A stretch of 64,000 nucleotides of DNA from the NCBI GenBank assembly GCA_946479745.1, contig CAMLGZ010000006.1, positions 62,001 to 126,000 on the forward strand. Direction: 5' to 3'. The notes beneath the pieces are model-generated. The model saw only the letters and a list, made by a program, of their open reading frames with translations. It was not told the origin of the DNA and searched no databases. Below are positions 49,187 through 57,433 of this stretch, one piece after another. Every line of letters starts with the position of its first letter. The stretch's first letter is position 1. Position numbers and translations under genes: made by a program. Source of the DNA: an uncultured Pseudoxanthomonas sp. (lineage in GTDB: Bacteria > Pseudomonadota > Gammaproteobacteria > Xanthomonadales > Xanthomonadaceae).

Positions 49187-51208
49187 ATGCCGCCACTGCG
49201 CCACGCCCTCAGCAAGCCCACCCTGCTCGCCTTCGCCCTGGTCCTGGCGCTTGGCGCCAACGAGGCCCAGGCCGCCAAGAAGAAAAAGGCGCCCAAGGCC
49301 CCGGCAGTGAGCGCCGAATGCACCGACTTCTACACCAGCGCCAACGCGGCCTGGCTCAAGGCCAACCCGCTGCCCGCCGGGACCGCCTCGCTGACCGCAC
49401 TGGGGCAGTTGATCGAACGCAGCCAGCTGCAGCAGCGCCAGCTGCTGGACGCCTCGATGCAGTCGCCGCAAGGCAACGTGCAGAAGCTGCTGGGCGATTT
49501 CTGGGCCAGTGGCCTGGATGAAGCGGCCGTGGAGGCCGACGGCGCCAAGCCCATTGCCCCGCTGCTGGACCGCATCAACGGCATCAAGAAATCCAAAGAC
49601 GTACCCGCTGCCATTGCCGCACTGCATCAAATCGGCATCCCGGTAGCCTTCAACTTCAGCCCGGATGTGGACCTGAAGGCATTGGACCGTCACATCGGCT
49701 ACTTCTCGCAAGGCGGCCTGGGCCTGCCCGATCCGGCCTACTACACCCGCAGCGATGCGGACACCCGCGAACTGCTGGGCCGCTACAAGAACTACGTGAA
49801 GCAGATCCTTGCCCTGACAGGAACCAAGGCCGACAAGCTGGATGCCGAAGCCAATGCCGTGATCGATCTGGAAACGCGCATCGCGCGCGTATCCAAACCG
49901 CTGCAGGAACTGCGCAATCCGCTTTCCAACTACCTGCCCACGCCCACCAAGGATCTGGGCAAACGCTATCGCAACCTGCAGCTGGACGCCTTCCTCAAGG
50001 CGCAGGGTGTCAGCGACGACACGGTGTCGATGGTCAACCCTGCGTTGTTCGCCGAACTCAACACCCTGGTCGGCACGCTCAAGCCCGACCAATGGAAGAC
50101 CTACCTGCGCTGGCAGGTCGGCGGCACCATGGCTCCTTACCTTGCCAAGTCTTATCGCGATGCCGATTTCGAGTTCCGCGGCCGCGTTCTGAAGGGCGAA
50201 ACGGCGCCGGCGCCGCGCTGGCAGCAGGTGCTCGATGCCATCAACACCGCCGCCGGTCCGATGCTGGGCCGCGAGTACGCCGGCCGCTATCTGCCTGCCG
50301 CCAGCAAGAGCAAGGCCGAAGCGATCGCCAAGGACGTGCGCGATGCATTGGCTCGCGGCATCGAGCGCAACGCGTGGATGAGCGCGTCGGCGAAAACCGA
50401 AGCCAAATCCAAGATCGAAAAATTGAAGATCGAAATCGGCACCCCGCGCCGCGACCTGGATTACAGCGTGCAGCCGATGGGCCGTGGCAGCTTCGGCAGC
50501 AACATCCTCATCGCGTCGACCTGGCGTCACCGCGAAGAGATGAAGCGTATCGGCAAGGGCAATGCGGACCGCCGCTGGGACGTGCTGCCGCAGCAGCCGG
50601 CGCTGGTCTACGATCTGGCGCAGAACCGCCTGATCGTGACGGCGGCGGTGTTGCAGCCGCCCGTGTTCGATGTGAACCGCGGCGATTCGGCATTGTTCGG
50701 ATCCTACGGCGCGCTGGTCGGGCATGAACTGAATCGCGGCTTCGATATCCGCGGCCGCATGGTCGACGCCACCGGCGAGCTGCGCGACTGGTGGACCCCG
50801 GCCGACGTAACGGCATGGAATGCGATCGGCGCCCGCGTGACCTCGCAGTACGGCGGCTACGCCTACCCGGCGGTCGGCAATGCCAAGGTCAACGGCGCAC
50901 TGACGCAGGACGAGAACCTGGGCGATCTGGCTGGCGTGGAGCTGGCCTGGGACGCTTTCACCAACGCTCAGCTCGCGCCCAACCTGGGCGCCAAGCAGAC
51001 GCTGTTCCGTAGCTGGTCCGAACTATGGGCGCAGCAGATTTCCTCCGCCGAAGCCGCGCAACGCATCGCCACCGACGTGCACGCCCCCGGCCAATGGCGC
51101 AGCAACGGTCCACTGGCCAACCAGCCCGCCTTCGGCGAATCCTTCAGCTGCAAAGCCGGCCAGCCGATGCGCCGCAGCGAAGCGGAGCAGATCACGATCT
51201 GGCGTTGA
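49187..51208 (+). CDS. M13 family paralogue with degenerate zinc site
   Basis: A 673-residue relative of the preceding M13 peptidase, with a Sec signal (TLLAFALVLALGANEAQA, then a KKKK stretch) but no lipobox. The HExxH motif reads HELNR (H513, E514, R517), so the second zinc His is replaced by Arg. The Glu ligand motif is DENLGDLAG (E576, D580), and the NAYY substrate motif has become ALVYDLAQN. The C-terminal VHAPGQWR is kept. The overall fold should be preserved but normal zinc binding is unlikely. I take it as a probable pseudoenzyme with a non-catalytic role. Confidence 0.92.
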   Translation: MPPLRHALSKPTLLAFALVLALGANEAQAAKKKKAPKAPAVSAECTDFYTSANAAWLKANPLPAGTASLTALGQLIERSQLQQRQLLDASMQSPQGNVQKLLGDFWASGLDEAAVEADGAKPIAPLLDRINGIKKSKDVPAAIAALHQIGIPVAFNFSPDVDLKALDRHIGYFSQGGLGLPDPAYYTRSDADTRELLGRYKNYVKQILALTGTKADKLDAEANAVIDLETRIARVSKPLQELRNPLSNYLPTPTKDLGKRYRNLQLDAFLKAQGVSDDTVSMVNPALFAELNTLVGTLKPDQWKTYLRWQVGGTMAPYLAKSYRDADFEFRGRVLKGETAPAPRWQQVLDAINTAAGPMLGREYAGRYLPAASKSKAEAIAKDVRDALARGIERNAWMSASAKTEAKSKIEKLKIEIGTPRRDLDYSVQPMGRGSFGSNILIASTWRHREEMKRIGKGNADRRWDVLPQQPALVYDLAQNRLIVTAAVLQPPVFDVNRGDSALFGSYGALVGHELNRGFDIRGRMVDATGELRDWWTPADVTAWNAIGARVTSQYGGYAYPAVGNAKVNGALTQDENLGDLAGVELAWDAFTNAQLAPNLGAKQTLFRSWSELWAQQISSAEAAQRIATDVHAPGQWRSNGPLANQPAFGESFSCKAGQPMRRSEAEQITIWR

Positions 51209-51280
51209 AGGGTTGCCGATCGCGCAAAGAGAAAGCGTAGAGAGATAATCCGCGGAGAAATATCCGCGGAGAAAGAATCC

Positions 51281-51385
51281 CGTTCGTGGTGAGCCTGTCG
51301 AACCACGCTCTTTGCGGTTTGTTTCAATACATGGCCGTTTGATTGCCCTCCGAAAAGCGTGGTTCGACAGGCTCACCACGAACGG
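51281..51385. repeat. Paired CGTTCGTGGTGAGCCTGTCGAACCACG repeat
   Basis: CGTTCGTGGTGAGCCTGTCG then AACCACGC, mirrored by GCGTGGTTCGACAGGCTCAC then CACGAACG. A repeat family seen only once here, between the convergent M13 and oxidoreductase genes. Two direct copies of ATCCGCGGAGAAA lie just to its left. Confidence 0.88.
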
Positions 51386-51447
51386 GCTATTGAATTATCC
51401 GCGCTTTTTCCGTGGCGAAGTTTGGGCCTCGTTCCGGCCAGTAGTGA

Positions 51448-52464
51448 TCATGCGTCCGACAGGACGATATCCAATGCCGGCAACGATTCAAGGAAGTCGC
51501 GCGCGTCGAAGGCCTCGCCGGGTGCGAGGACTCCGATTGCCTTGCTGCGCCCGTCGCCGATGCGCTGTAACGCCTCCACTATCAGAGGTGCGGTGACCGC
51601 ATAGATATCGCGCCCATGCGCCAGGGCGCGGCGTGTTTGGCCACGCCTGCGTACTGTGGTTTCGACCGCAAAGATCTGCGAAGAACGTCCGTGCACATCG
51701 GTTGGCGCCGGTGGCGGCGTGTGCGGATCGCGCAGATCCTTGAGCGGAGTGAGGTTCATATACGAATGCACTTCGGCACTGCGTACGTGGCGCGAGAGGG
51801 TGACGATTTCGGAGAACGGCAACGCTATCGTGTCCTGCGTGCCGAAGGGCGCCGGGAATGTCCATTGTCCCAAGGGCGGCGGATCGGCCAGCGGCTCCAG
51901 TTTTCCGCCTTCGACCACCACGCGGCGATAGTGGTTGCGCGCGCCGGTCAGCCGGGTGCCGACCGTGGGGTGCCAACTGTCCAGTGCGACTGCGATGTCT
52001 ATCGCATCCGCATCCGGCCAATCGCCCAGCGCAGCGGTCGCCAACAGATCCGCCAGGCCTCCGTAGAACGCCATCGCGGGCATCACCGTCACCGCCGCCG
52101 CCTTGGCCGCATCGGAAAAGCGCTCGAATACTTCGAGAACGGCCTGTTGTTCTGCGCTCACATCCAGATAGTGGATGCGCGCGCGCAATGCAGCTTCGAT
52201 CATCGGCGCCGCCGAATCCAGAAACGGCCCGGCGCAATTGATGACTCCCATCGCGCCATCCAGCGCGCGATCCAGCGAAGCCGGCTCTTCGACCGATGCC
52301 TGCCGCCTTTCCAATCCAGGGAACGCATCGCCCAAGGCGGCCAACTTGCGCGCATCGCGGCCGGACAGGACTGGAATCCAACCGCGTTCCAGCAACTCGG
52401 CAACGACGAACCGTCCGGTATGCCCATAGGCGCCGTACACGACGACGGTACGATTGGTATTCAT
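51448..52464 (-). CDS. Saccharopine dehydrogenase-like NAD(P)-dependent protein
   Basis: A 338-residue Rossmann-fold protein starting at 52464 (AAGGAG seven bases before). VVVYGAYGHTGRFVVAELLERG is the dinucleotide-binding turn, followed by VINCAGPFLDSAAPMIEAAL and HYLDVSAEQQAV, typical of saccharopine-dehydrogenase-like and trans-acting enoyl reductase families. The substrate is unknown. Its ATG overlaps the stop of the upstream hydrolase (ATGA), making it the last gene of the four-gene accessory unit. Confidence 0.87.
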   Translation of the reverse strand: MNTNRTVVVYGAYGHTGRFVVAELLERGWIPVLSGRDARKLAALGDAFPGLERRQASVEEPASLDRALDGAMGVINCAGPFLDSAAPMIEAALRARIHYLDVSAEQQAVLEVFERFSDAAKAAAVTVMPAMAFYGGLADLLATAALGDWPDADAIDIAVALDSWHPTVGTRLTGARNHYRRVVVEGGKLEPLADPPPLGQWTFPAPFGTQDTIALPFSEIVTLSRHVRSAEVHSYMNLTPLKDLRDPHTPPPAPTDVHGRSSQIFAVETTVRRRGQTRRALAHGRDIYAVTAPLIVEALQRIGDGRSKAIGVLAPGEAFDARDFLESLPALDIVLSDA

Positions 52465-53465
52465 CGGAAACTCCTTCCATTGACGGGTACCCAGGCATTC
52501 CACAACCGCTGCGCTTCCTCGGCAATCACATCCGGACGCTCCTCTGGCCAGAACAGTTTGCTGCCTTCGAGCAACCTCACCCCGCGCGAATGGCCGAAGT
52601 CATGGTCGAGCCGCTTGGGGCTGCTTGCTGAGAAAATAGTGTCGCCCGTGCCCCAGACGATCCGGGTCGGCACTCTGCAACGCCTGAGCGCTGGACCGAT
52701 CCCGGCCAGCGCGTTGCGTTCCAGCGCAACAGCGTAGGCATGCGCGTTGTCGGTACGCTGCTGCGTGCTGAGCAGCGGCCCGAAATAAGTGTCGATCGCC
52801 TCGTCGGTGGGATGCGCGGGGTTGGCGTAACACATGCCGCCGATGCCCTCGGGCGAACGCGCCAGCGTCCTGTCGGCGTGCCACCGGCCTAACCATTCGT
52901 CGACGAACCTACCTTCCTTGGCCAGTTCGATGACCGGCAGCAGCGCTGGCGGGGGGCTGTCGTCCTCGGCGTCGCAATTGGTCAGCAGCAACGTACGCAC
53001 ACGATGACCGTGCCGCGCTACCAGCAACTGCGCGACCGTACCGCCGCTATCGTTGGCGACGATATCGACGCTTGGCACCGACAACGCATCCAGCAAGGCC
53101 AGCAGCATGTCGACCTGCGCTTCGGGCGCACAGCTCTGACCATCGGCGACCTGCGTGTAGCCCATACCCAGAAAATCCGGTGCGATACAACGCCGGTACG
53201 GCGACAGCCGATCCAGCGCACCCCGCCACTGGAAGCTGTTGAGCGGAAATCCATGCAAAAACAAAGCCGCCGGTCCGGAGCCGCGCTCGACGTACGCGAT
53301 ATTCCCGAACCGGGTCTTCGCATAGCGTCGTGAGCCATGGAAAGTGGCTGCGTCCAGTGCGGCGGCGCCCGATGCAACGCCGCCCGCCATTTGCGACGCG
53401 CATCCGACCAGAATGCCGGAGGCAATCATGCCGGCGGATGCGGCGAGGAATCCTCTGCGATCCAT
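52461..53465 (-). CDS. Alpha/beta hydrolase, Tat-type lipoprotein
   Basis: A 334-residue alpha/beta hydrolase with a twin-arginine leader (MDRRGFLAASAGMIASGILV) and a lipobox LVGC, so it is probably exported folded and lipidated. The oxyanion turn is FLHGFPLNSFQWRG. The nucleophile elbow reads ANDSGGTVAQLL, with Asp in the place used by haloalkane dehalogenase-type enzymes. IVWGTGDTIF carries the later acid position. It begins two bases after the preceding hydrolase ends and overlaps the oxidoreductase start. Confidence 0.88.
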   Translation of the reverse strand: MDRRGFLAASAGMIASGILVGCASQMAGGVASGAAALDAATFHGSRRYAKTRFGNIAYVERGSGPAALFLHGFPLNSFQWRGALDRLSPYRRCIAPDFLGMGYTQVADGQSCAPEAQVDMLLALLDALSVPSVDIVANDSGGTVAQLLVARHGHRVRTLLLTNCDAEDDSPPPALLPVIELAKEGRFVDEWLGRWHADRTLARSPEGIGGMCYANPAHPTDEAIDTYFGPLLSTQQRTDNAHAYAVALERNALAGIGPALRRCRVPTRIVWGTGDTIFSASSPKRLDHDFGHSRGVRLLEGSKLFWPEERPDVIAEEAQRLWNAWVPVNGRSFR

Positions 53466-53467
53466 GC

Positions 53468-54376
53468 TCAGGCTTCCTTTGCCAACGGTTCGCGCAGGTG
53501 CGTTTGCGAAGCCGGGTTCGCTTCCCAATGCGCGCGGACATCGCGATTGAACTCCTGCCAGCGTTCCTCGGGAAAGAAGATGCGCGCACCCTCGAATTCC
53601 ACACGCCATTTCGTTCCGGGAATGGCCTGTGCCAGCCAGTGCGACCACTCCACGGGGAAATAGATGTCGTCGGTGCCCCAGGCGATAAAGGTCGGCGCCC
53701 GCACCTGCCGCAACTTGTCTTCGATAGCGAGCGTGTGGCGGCAGTCGAACGCGTTGACGAAACGCTCCAGATCCCGCGTCCGTTGCGCCGAAGCCAGAAA
53801 CGGCCGCAGATAAGCCTCGATGGTGTCGTCGGACACCTGTTCCGGATGTTCGTACGCCGGGCCGAGTGCCTGTTCGGAGCGGTATACCGCTTTGTCGTCG
53901 AGCATCGCCTTGAGCGTGTCCGCCAGTCCGCCTGCGGCTACCATTTCCACGAACGGCTTGAAGGCATCCGGCGGCCAGTTGTCGTGGGCGTCGCAGTTGC
54001 TCAGCACCAGACTGCGCAATCGCGAGGGATGCAAGGCCGCGAAGATCTGGCAGATGCCGCCGCCGCTGTCGTTGCCGACCAGGTCGACCTGGTCGATGCC
54101 CAGCGCGTCCAGAAATTCCGCCAGCATGTGCGCGTTGGCCGTCACCGACACATCCTGGCCGGCATCGATCTCGGTATGGCCGTGGGCGAGCAGATCCAAT
54201 GCGATACAGCGTCGGATATCGCTCAACCCGGCCAGCTGGTGCCGCCAGAGATAGCCATTGAGCAGCACGCCGTGGACGAACAAAGCAACCGGACCGCTGC
54301 CCTGCTCGACGTAGCTGATTCGGCCCGATGGCGTCTCAGCCACCTTGCGCGTCCGCGAGGATCCAATGGTATCCAT
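53468..54376 (-). CDS. Alpha/beta hydrolase, haloalkane-dehalogenase-like
   Basis: A 302-residue cytoplasmic alpha/beta hydrolase with no signal. FVHGVLLNGYLWRHQL forms the oxyanion region; VGNDSGGGICQIFAALHP is the nucleophile elbow, again with Asp in the GxDxG-like position; IAWGTDDIYFPVEWSHWL is near the acid. It is clearly related to the next hydrolase, so the pair probably arose by duplication followed by gain of an export signal. Its ATG overlaps the stop of the 45-residue Cys-rich gene (TGATG). Substrate unknown. Confidence 0.88.
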   Translation of the reverse strand: MDTIGSSRTRKVAETPSGRISYVEQGSGPVALFVHGVLLNGYLWRHQLAGLSDIRRCIALDLLAHGHTEIDAGQDVSVTANAHMLAEFLDALGIDQVDLVGNDSGGGICQIFAALHPSRLRSLVLSNCDAHDNWPPDAFKPFVEMVAAGGLADTLKAMLDDKAVYRSEQALGPAYEHPEQVSDDTIEAYLRPFLASAQRTRDLERFVNAFDCRHTLAIEDKLRQVRAPTFIAWGTDDIYFPVEWSHWLAQAIPGTKWRVEFEGARIFFPEERWQEFNRDVRAHWEANPASQTHLREPLAKEA

Positions 54377-54513
54377 CACGCCTGCACTCCAGCGTCGCGC
54401 AACTTCTCCGCGCATTCTTCACAACAAACCTCTACAGCACGGCCGCCCACCGTGACCGTGATGGCGCTATCGTCCAGCTCGCAATCGCATGCGGCGCAGG
54501 TTTTCTCGTTCAT
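54376..54513 (-). CDS. 45-residue Cys-rich TRASH-like miniprotein
   Basis: A small gene: MNEKTCAACDCELDDSAITV, then TVGGRAVEVCCEECAEKLRD and AGVQA. Six Cys lie in CAACDC and CCEEC, spaced like a TRASH/YHS-type metal-binding fold. GGAAGAG provides a ribosome-binding site, and its stop overlaps the start of the first hydrolase (TGATG), which supports that it is real. It may bind a metal ion and act with the cluster. I cannot assign a more exact family. Confidence 0.78.
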   Translation of the reverse strand: MNEKTCAACDCELDDSAITVTVGGRAVEVCCEECAEKLRDAGVQA

Positions 54514-54646
54514 GGCACTCTTCCAATGCATACCCGCGAATCGGGCATGCACAGGAGACCATCCGCCCGCCGCGGCGGCTGTCGAAATCTTTAGGTGTTT
54601 GCGGGTCGCAGCGGATCAATCCGCCTCAACGGCTGTATTCCGGCTG

Positions 54647-55513
54647 CTAGATGCTTTTCGCCGACGCCGATTGCCTGAACGCGGTCGGCGAACGCCCATA
54701 GGCCTGCTTGAATGAGGCAGCGAAATGGCTGTGACTGGAGAAGCCCAGATCCAGCGCCAGCGCCGACATGTCGTCGTATTCCGCGACCAGATCCAGCGCG
54801 CGGGCCAGGCGCAGGCGCAGGTGGTAGCGGTAGAGCGGCAGGCCTTCCACTTGCTGGAAGGCCTGAGTAAGGTAGACGGCCGATCCGCCGATTTCCGCGG
54901 CGATTTCCGCCAGACTCCAGCGCCGGGTCAGGTCGCTGGCCAGCAGCACTTTGGCCCGGTCCACTAGCCGTTGCCGCGCATGGGTCGCACCGGTCTGGCG
55001 AGTGGTACGCGGTCCCAGGCTGCGGCATACCAGGGTGAGGGCCAGACTCTCGGCCTCCAACGGCTCGATACTGCCGTTGCGCAAGCTGTGTCTCAGCAGC
55101 GCAACCAGGGCCTGCGCGCGCGGATCGATGCGCAGGGATTGCCCGCGAAATTTGAATTCGTCGCTCCGGTCGGCCAACGCGGCCGGCGCAAGTTCGCGCA
55201 GCAGCGGCTGCGACACCGCCAGCACCAGACTATCGTCGCCGCCGGTCGCCGGATGGCTGACCTGATAGCCCTCGCCCGCGTTGAAGAACAGCACATGGTT
55301 GGCATCGGCCACCGACTGGTCGCTGCCGACATGGCGCATGTAGACGCCGCGGTACGGAAACACCAGATGGGTCGCGGCAGCGCATTCCTCGGCGCTGCGA
55401 TGGCGACAGACGCCCGAGCAATGCACGTCCTTCACCGCGACGGTGCCGGTGTCGAGCAGGCCATTGATCTCGAAATCGGCCATCGGGGTGCACGTGTAGT
55501 CCAGTAGCGACAT
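54647..55513 (-). CDS. AraC family transcriptional regulator
   Basis: A 288-residue regulator. The N-terminal half is a sensing domain with Cys in VHCSGVCRHRSAEECAAATH and a cupin-like VLFFNAGEGYQVSHPA. The C-terminal half holds the two-helix-turn-helix AraC domain (about 185-285): WSLAEIAAEIGGSAVYLTQAFQQVEG and MSALALDLGFSSHSHFAASFKQAYGRSP. It lies 133 bases upstream of the miniprotein-hydrolase unit on the same strand and is the likely regulator. The Cys and His residues could sense a metal or an electrophile; this is inference. Confidence 0.93.
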   Translation of the reverse strand: MSLLDYTCTPMADFEINGLLDTGTVAVKDVHCSGVCRHRSAEECAAATHLVFPYRGVYMRHVGSDQSVADANHVLFFNAGEGYQVSHPATGGDDSLVLAVSQPLLRELAPAALADRSDEFKFRGQSLRIDPRAQALVALLRHSLRNGSIEPLEAESLALTLVCRSLGPRTTRQTGATHARQRLVDRAKVLLASDLTRRWSLAEIAAEIGGSAVYLTQAFQQVEGLPLYRYHLRLRLARALDLVAEYDDMSALALDLGFSSHSHFAASFKQAYGRSPTAFRQSASAKSI

Positions 55514-55602
55514 CGTTAGCCTACCGGATACGCGAACGCATTGCCTGGACGGAGAACCCGTCCCGCTTCAACGCTTATGGCCAGCGGCACGGATCATCCG
55601 CA

Positions 55603-55690
55603 GGGCGGGCATTGCCCGCCGATGGAGCATCCGATCAAATCACGGTGGGCAACGCCCGCCCCCGTATCAGGTACGGGATAGGCTCTACGG
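55603..55690. repeat. GGGCGGGCattGCCCGCC hairpin plus GTATCAGGTACGGG unit
   Basis: GGGCGGGCATTGCCCGCC, its inverted relative GGTGGGCAACGCCCGCC, then CCCCGTATCAGGTACGGGAT and AGGCTCTACGG. Mixed repeat types in the gap between the AraC and rhomboid genes. Confidence 0.75.
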
Positions 55691-55697
55691 TTTCTGA

Positions 55698-56348
55698 TCA
55701 GCGTACGATCCGCGGCCCCGGCGGCCGACGTTTATTGAACGGCGGCTGCCCGCGCCAATAACGGATCAGCATCCAGCCGAACAACATGCCGCCCAGGTGG
55801 GCGAAATGGCCGACGCCCGGTTGCCAACCGGTATAGGCCAGCAGCAGTTCTACCGCACCGAAAATGATCACCAGATTCCGCGCGCGGATCTCGGTAGGAA
55901 TGGGGAACATGATCATGCGCCGGTTAGGAAACAGCATTCCGTATCCCAGCAGCAATCCGAACACCGCACCGGACGCACCCAGGGACGTCGAAAGCTGACC
56001 GGACTGTGCAAACAGGAAGCTGGTCAAGCCAAGCTGGCAGAGATTGCCGCCGACCAGGCATATCAGATAGAAAATCAGGAACCGCTTCTCTCCCCAAACC
56101 TGTTCCAACGAGGCGCCGAACATCCACAGCGCAAACATATTGAAGAAGAGATGGCCGAAGCCGCCATGCATGAAACCGCTGCTGATCAGCTGCCAGGGCA
56201 GGAACCCGCCCGATTGACCATCACTCGAGCCGATGGGCCAAAGCTCCAGTGGAAGCATTGCCTGCCTTCCCAGCGCCCACTGCAACAGGAACATCACCAC
56301 ATTGGCGATGATCAGCTTCTGCGTGACCGGGGGAATTCTGGGGAACAT
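55698..56348 (-). CDS. Rhomboid family intramembrane serine protease
   Basis: A 216-residue membrane protein with about six spans. The catalytic Ser is S126 in GASGAVFG and the His is H184 in GHFAHLGG. H66 and N70 in HLFFN form the oxyanion-side motif. It is therefore a complete bacterial rhomboid of the basic six-span kind and should cut transmembrane helices. Substrates are unknown. It is divergent from the 2OG oxygenase across 37 bases. Confidence 0.94.
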   Translation of the reverse strand: MFPRIPPVTQKLIIANVVMFLLQWALGRQAMLPLELWPIGSSDGQSGGFLPWQLISSGFMHGGFGHLFFNMFALWMFGASLEQVWGEKRFLIFYLICLVGGNLCQLGLTSFLFAQSGQLSTSLGASGAVFGLLLGYGMLFPNRRMIMFPIPTEIRARNLVIIFGAVELLLAYTGWQPGVGHFAHLGGMLFGWMLIRYWRGQPPFNKRRPPGPRIVR

Positions 56349-56385
56349 GACGTTTCTCGGAGTACCTGGCGCGTATCATACCGGC

Positions 56386-57000
56386 ATGCCTTCCCTGCCC
56401 GCGGCGGTCCTGCGTGACCCAGCCGCGCTCGCCGGGGTCCTGGATGAACACGGCGCTTGCCTGCTGTTGGGGTTTCCCAGCGCATCGGCCACCTTGGCAC
56501 TGCGCAGCGCGTTGCACCTGCTCCAGGCAGACGGCAATTTGCGCGCGGCGGAAGTGGGGCACGGCCGCAGCCACCAATTGCGCACGGCCATCCGCGGCGA
56601 CGAAACACGATGGATGGATGCCGACTCGGGCACTGCGGCCACCGCTTATCTCTCTGCGCTGCGCAGCTTGCGCATCGCAATGAACCGGCGTCTGTTCCTG
56701 GGGATGGAAGAAGAGGAAGCGCATTTCGCCTGCTATCCAGCTGGCTCCTCCTACCATCGCCATCGGGACCAGTTCCAGGACAGCGATGCGCGCGTGTTGT
56801 CGATGGTCAGCTATCTCAATGAAGACTGGCTGCCCGAACAGGGCGGCGCGCTGCGCCTGTACCTGCCGCAGGGAACAGTCGACTTGTTCCCCCATGCGGG
56901 GACGAGCGTGATTTTTCTGAGCGGGATAGAACATGAAGTACTTCCGGCGACGCGCGAACGCTTGAGCGTCGCGGCTTGGTTACGGAAGCGCGCCAGCTAG
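56386..57000 (+). CDS. 2-oxoglutarate/Fe(II)-dependent oxygenase (prolyl 4-hydroxylase-like)
   Basis: A 204-residue protein starting at 56386 (MPSLPAAVLRDP); the frame upstream runs into the rhomboid gene. The iron triad is HRD (H126, D128) and H183 in IEHEV; R192 in RLSVAAW should hold the 2-oxoglutarate carboxylate. The family hydroxylates protein side chains or small molecules; the target is unknown. The first ~100 residues (GACLLLGFPSAS, HQLRTAIRGDETRWMD) resemble the SM-20/PHD-type proteins of gammaproteobacteria. Confidence 0.9.
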   Translation: MPSLPAAVLRDPAALAGVLDEHGACLLLGFPSASATLALRSALHLLQADGNLRAAEVGHGRSHQLRTAIRGDETRWMDADSGTAATAYLSALRSLRIAMNRRLFLGMEEEEAHFACYPAGSSYHRHRDQFQDSDARVLSMVSYLNEDWLPEQGGALRLYLPQGTVDLFPHAGTSVIFLSGIEHEVLPATRERLSVAAWLRKRAS

Positions 57001-57054
57001 CGCAGTCCCCCGTTCGCCACGAACGGATTGAGGGAGTTGATCGGCAATTGCCTG

Positions 57055-57393
57055 TCAGCTGCCGGGCGGGCCCCACACCTGCTCGTCCATCGTGCGCGCC
57101 GCCTTGAGCCCGCGCACGCGCCCCTTGACCACCATCACACCTTCGGCACGCAGGCGCTGGCATTGTTCGCGGAATCCTTGCGAACCTTCCGGCAATGCAA
57201 TCCTTCCGTCAGATCGCAACACACGGTGCCAGGGGAGTTTCGGGTCCGTGTTTTCGCTCAGCACTTTCGCCGCAAGGCGCGCCCGGCCCGGCAGACCGGC
57301 GCGATGCGCTACCTCGCCATAGCCGGCCACCTGCCCGCGCGGAATCGCGCGCACGGCGGCGAGGATGCGTTCGGCGGAAGACTTGTCGGCCAT
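57055..57393 (-). CDS. Alkyltransferase-like protein (ATL)
   Basis: A 112-residue homologue of the DNA-binding domain of O6-alkylguanine-DNA alkyltransferase. The active-site PCHR of true MGMT reads PWHR (54-57), so Cys is replaced by Trp and no alkyl transfer is possible. ATLs bind O6-alkylguanine and hand the lesion to nucleotide excision repair. RAIPRGQVAGYGEVAHRAGLP is the winged-helix start and LRSDGRIALPEGSQGFREQ the end. Length and sequence fit ATL (YbaZ). Confidence 0.94.
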   Translation of the reverse strand: MADKSSAERILAAVRAIPRGQVAGYGEVAHRAGLPGRARLAAKVLSENTDPKLPWHRVLRSDGRIALPEGSQGFREQCQRLRAEGVMVVKGRVRGLKAARTMDEQVWGPPGS

Positions 57394-57433
57394 GAGGCAT
57401 TAGCATAGCCGCCGCGATGCAAAGGAGCACGAC

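Noticed and set aside
53330..54715. 461-codon forward frame across the hydrolase genes
   Set aside because: Shadow of the reverse-strand hydrolases and miniprotein; no motif or ribosome-binding site.
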